Assembly: GCA_038227045.1 (NCBI GenBank)
Contig: JBBRQD010000086.1
Location: forward strand, 1-23,856
Source: JANXLS01 sp038227045
GTDB taxonomy: Bacteria > Planctomycetota > SZUA-567 > H5-PLA8
Direction of reading: 5' to 3'
Length of the DNA: 23,856 nt
Shown: positions 22,079 through 23,856 of the stretch, piece after piece
Position numbering within the stretch: position 1 is the stretch's first letter
Layout: each line of letters opens with the position of its first letter
Notes under the pieces: model-generated
What the model was told of the DNA's origin: nothing
What the model saw: the letters and a program-made list of their open reading frames with translations, nothing else
Databases searched by the model: none
Made by a program: the position numbers and the translations under genes

Positions 22079-23156
22079 TCGTCGCCGGCGATGTCAGCGC
22101 TTCGTTGAATTTGGCCGCTTCAACGGCCTTCAACATCACCGGTTTCATCAATTCGTTGAATTTTTCCGCGGCCAGATAGCGGCGAATTTCACCTTTGTAT
22201 TCGGCGTCGCGGATGCCCGTCAATTTGATGACGTGAAAACCATAGGGCGTTTCGACAACCGGGCTGATGTCTCCTATTTTCGCGAGCGAGTATGCGGCTT
22301 TTCCAAACGCCTCGACCATCGCTTCCTTGCCCTTCAATGGAAACGGCGCCAGCCCGCCGCCGTTCGTTTTGGTCGCCTCGTCGTCGCTGGCGTTGGCCAA
22401 TTCGGCGAATTCCTTCCCGGCTTTCGCCTGCTTCAGCGCCTCCTCTGCCGCGGCTTTGGCTTGTTCCTTCGTGCGCGTGACGGCTTTCGGCACGGCGTCC
22501 GCGCCCTTGTATTGAAACAGGATATGCGCCGCGCTGCGCAGCGGAAGGTCGTCTTTGTTTTTGTTGAAAAACTCCTCGATCTCCGCGTCGGTCAAGCTCG
22601 CCGACGCGTGCTTTTCAATCGCGATCTTGGCGCCCCAGAAGCGCCGGAAGTCCGCCTCGGACTGTCCCGAATCCGCGAGCATCTGCTCGAACGTCGTGCC
22701 ATCACGCTGCAATTCGCTCTTTTTGAGCTCGACGAACTTGTCTAGTTCCTCTTTCTTCGTGTCGAGTTTGTTGTCGCGCGCGTATTTTTCGATCAGCGCG
22801 TTTTGCAGCAGAACTTGCGCGATTTCGATGCGCGCGCGCAGGATGCGGTCGGGCGCAGGCATATTTTTCGGATTCTTCTTTTTCTCCTCGGTCAACATCA
22901 GCAGCAAAACTTTTTCAACCTCCGGGGTCGTGATCTTGAGGTCGCCGGATTGAAGAAAAACGCCATCCTCGAGTTTCGCACGGGGCAACTCGGGAGGATC
23001 GTCGGGCGCGGGTTTGCCCGGCTCGGCCGGCTTTGCAGGCGTTTTCGGCGCCTCCTTGGTCTCCGGAACGCGCGGAGTATCCTCGCCGCAAAGCACAACG
23101 TTCGCGAAAAGAAACGCTGTACAACACAGACCGCGTAAGCCATGGATGGACAGCAT
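22074..23156 (-). CDS. Secreted parvulin-type peptidyl-prolyl isomerase (SurA/PrsA-like)
   Basis: The 360-residue protein has a signal peptide (LRGLCCTAFLFANVVLCGE) and a Pro/Lys/Glu-rich linker. A SurA_N-like helical region follows (RILRARIEIAQVLLQNALIEKYARDN... DAEIEEFFNKN). Then comes a complete parvulin domain: RSAAHILFQYKG, KEFAELANASDD, GGGLAPFPLKG, AFGKAAYSLAKIGDISPVVETPYGFHVIKL. It catalyses cis-trans isomerisation of prolyl bonds in exported proteins, acting outside the cytoplasm. I placed the start at the ATG at 23156 because AGGGAG lies five bases upstream and the signal peptide begins there. In-frame starts at 23171 and 23294 are possible, but the latter would translate intergenic repeat-like sequence. 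It is followed by the aminotransferase gene. Confidence 0.9.
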   Translation of the reverse strand: MLSIHGLRGLCCTAFLFANVVLCGEDTPRVPETKEAPKTPAKPAEPGKPAPDDPPELPRAKLEDGVFLQSGDLKITTPEVEKVLLLMLTEEKKKNPKNMPAPDRILRARIEIAQVLLQNALIEKYARDNKLDTKKEELDKFVELKKSELQRDGTTFEQMLADSGQSEADFRRFWGAKIAIEKHASASLTDAEIEEFFNKNKDDLPLRSAAHILFQYKGADAVPKAVTRTKEQAKAAAEEALKQAKAGKEFAELANASDDEATKTNGGGLAPFPLKGKEAMVEAFGKAAYSLAKIGDISPVVETPYGFHVIKLTGIRDAEYKGEIRRYLAAEKFNELMKPVMLKAVEAAKFNEALTSPATK

Positions 23157-23224
23157 GAGAACTCCCTGCATAACGAATGCTTTAGTCGAAGTGACCCTGC
23201 TCAAAAAGCAGCGGCCAACTATAA

Positions 23225-23251
23225 TCGCGAATGAACACAGATAAATGCAAA
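23225..23251. repeat. Degenerate 10-mer repeat remnant
   Basis: GAACACAGAT followed by AAATGCAAAT within 23231-23250 resembles decayed units of the AACGCAGATG family. It lies in the 138-base gap upstream of the parvulin gene. Without an inverted partner, the assignment is weak. Confidence 0.3.
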
Positions 23252-23294
23252 TTACCTCGGAAATTTTTCGGGGGTTTGGATTTGCAGCGGCCAT

Positions 23295-23654
23295 TCACTT
23301 GCCGGTATTTTCGCGCGGCTTGCAAAACTCGCATGGAATATGCCCGGAGCGCTCCGCATCGTCCCAGGTTGCGTATCCGACAAACGAGTCGCTTTTCCCG
23401 GCGTAATCGCACCCGCGCACATGATAAATTTTGGAATTTTTGACGGAGATATACGGCGCGCTTTTCGCGTCCTGCGTCGGGACCTTGGGGTATTGCGGCG
23501 ACTTATCGACCCTCTTGACGACAACGACTTTTGCATCCTCGTTGGCCATGTCGAGAGGATTGCGCTTGGCAATAGCCTCCGCCGATTGGCGCTCGGGGCT
23601 TGAGGCGCATCCAGCCAAAGCGAGGACGATGAGAATCAGAACGGACTGTTTCAC
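23295..23654 (-). CDS. Lipoprotein with Ada-like metal-binding domain
   Basis: Starting at the GTG at 23654, the product is a 119-residue lipoprotein. VKQSVLILIVLALAGC is a textbook lipoprotein signal ending in lipobox LAGC (Cys16). The mature C-terminal part (about 67-113) reads APYISVKNSKIYHVRGCDY... then SGHIPCEFCKP. This is the pattern of Ada-type metal-binding domains (H/C-x3-C...PC-x2-C), giving a likely Zn site at His78, Cys82, Cys108 and Cys111. In Ada the domain repairs phosphotriesters in DNA; as a lipoprotein it cannot do that and is more likely structural or a metal/redox sensor. A longer reading from TTG at 23699 would bury the signal peptide and is disfavoured. The parvulin gene follows on the same strand after 138 bases. 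Confidence 0.8.
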   Translation of the reverse strand: MKQSVLILIVLALAGCASSPERQSAEAIAKRNPLDMANEDAKVVVVKRVDKSPQYPKVPTQDAKSAPYISVKNSKIYHVRGCDYAGKSDSFVGYATWDDAERSGHIPCEFCKPRENTGK

Positions 23655-23728
23655 ACGGCATACAATAGGGGTTTTTTTATCAAAATCAAAGAAATTCAAC
23701 GCGGGCGGCTATGAGTGGGCAGGGCCTT

Positions 23729-23856
23729 TCAAAAGTCCGTCGCCTTGCGCGCCAGCAAAGCGATGGCTTCGCCGGGGTGTGCGGCGAAGCGCCGCAAGGC
23801 TCGCGCGACGTTCTTTATTTTGTTTTGCCGCAGAACCGAAAGGATGGCGTTGCGCA
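23729..23856 (-). CDS. Partial ORF at window edge, possible transposase C-terminus
   Basis: A minus-strand frame is open from the window edge to a TGA at 23729-23731, giving about 41 residues. They begin RNAILSVLRQNKIKNVARA, continue with RRFAAHPGEAIALL and end KATDF. The pattern LRN-x-hydrophobic-x-LR...N-hydrophobic-A-x-A-x-R-x-x-A-x-x-P-x-x-A-L-x-L resembles the C-terminal end of ISAs1/IS4-like transposases as I remember them. The natural composition and clean stop support a real coding end; the family assignment is tentative because only the last part is visible. A terminal inverted repeat, if any, would lie at about 23700-23728. Confidence 0.45.
   Translation of the reverse strand, partial: RNAILSVLRQNKIKNVARALRRFAAHPGEAIALLARKATDF

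Overview
This is a chromosomal stretch from a bacterium, by eye in the mid-to-high 50s % GC. Gene content suggests the Planctomycetota/PVC group or a related lineage. The pointers are large secreted multidomain proteins (CBM9-like plus propeller; esterase-PA14-esterase), a small secreted cysteine-protease-fold protein, a membrane-anchored toroid protein, weak Shine-Dalgarno sites and many intergenic short-tandem-repeat hairpins. This placement is inference; the window has no rRNA or other decisive phylogenetic marker.

Layout. 282-3660 (+) is a three-gene ABC-2 exporter operon (ATPase, permease, permease). A two-gene DUF433/DUF5615 toxin-antitoxin-like module (2276-2814) sits between the two permease genes. 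3661-3954 holds a long inverted repeat and a palindrome. 4028-4336 (+) is a small J-domain protein whose membrane anchor appears to be cut off by a T8 homopolymer frameshift. 4442-5848 (+) is an anchored prenyltransferase/squalene-cyclase-like toroid protein. It converges on 5865-8882 (-), a signal-peptide- and C-terminal-anchor-bearing esterase-PA14-esterase protein, which is divergent from 8993-10609 (+), a secreted type-B carboxylesterase. 10624-11850 (-) is an RlmI-like rRNA methyltransferase and 12097-12609 (+) is coaD. 12669-14549 (-) is a PpiD/SurA-like membrane chaperone, divergent from rnpB (14698-15176, +). 15382-15933 (+) is a secreted cysteine-protease-fold protein. From 15951 to the end everything lies on the minus strand: a rhomboid protease overlapping a giant CBM9/propeller protein by ATGA, a class I/II aminotransferase, a secreted parvulin, an Ada-like metal-binding lipoprotein and, at the edge, a possible transposase C-terminus.

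The most striking theme is non-coding. At least five loci carry short tandem repeats of period 7, 8 or 10, mostly arranged as long inverted repeats. One forms the whole P12 helix of the RNase P RNA. Another, a telomere-like GGGGTTA heptamer, fills the entire gap between the parvulin and aminotransferase genes, covering the aminotransferase ribosome-binding region and forming a potential G-quadruplex in the mRNA.

Functionally the window mixes housekeeping (coaD, rnpB, rRNA methylation, envelope protein folding) with cell-envelope and exported machinery. Several coding neighbours (J-domain protein, PpiD-like and parvulin chaperones, rhomboid protease) plausibly serve folding or turnover of the large exported proteins, but no shared pathway is demonstrated by the sequence.
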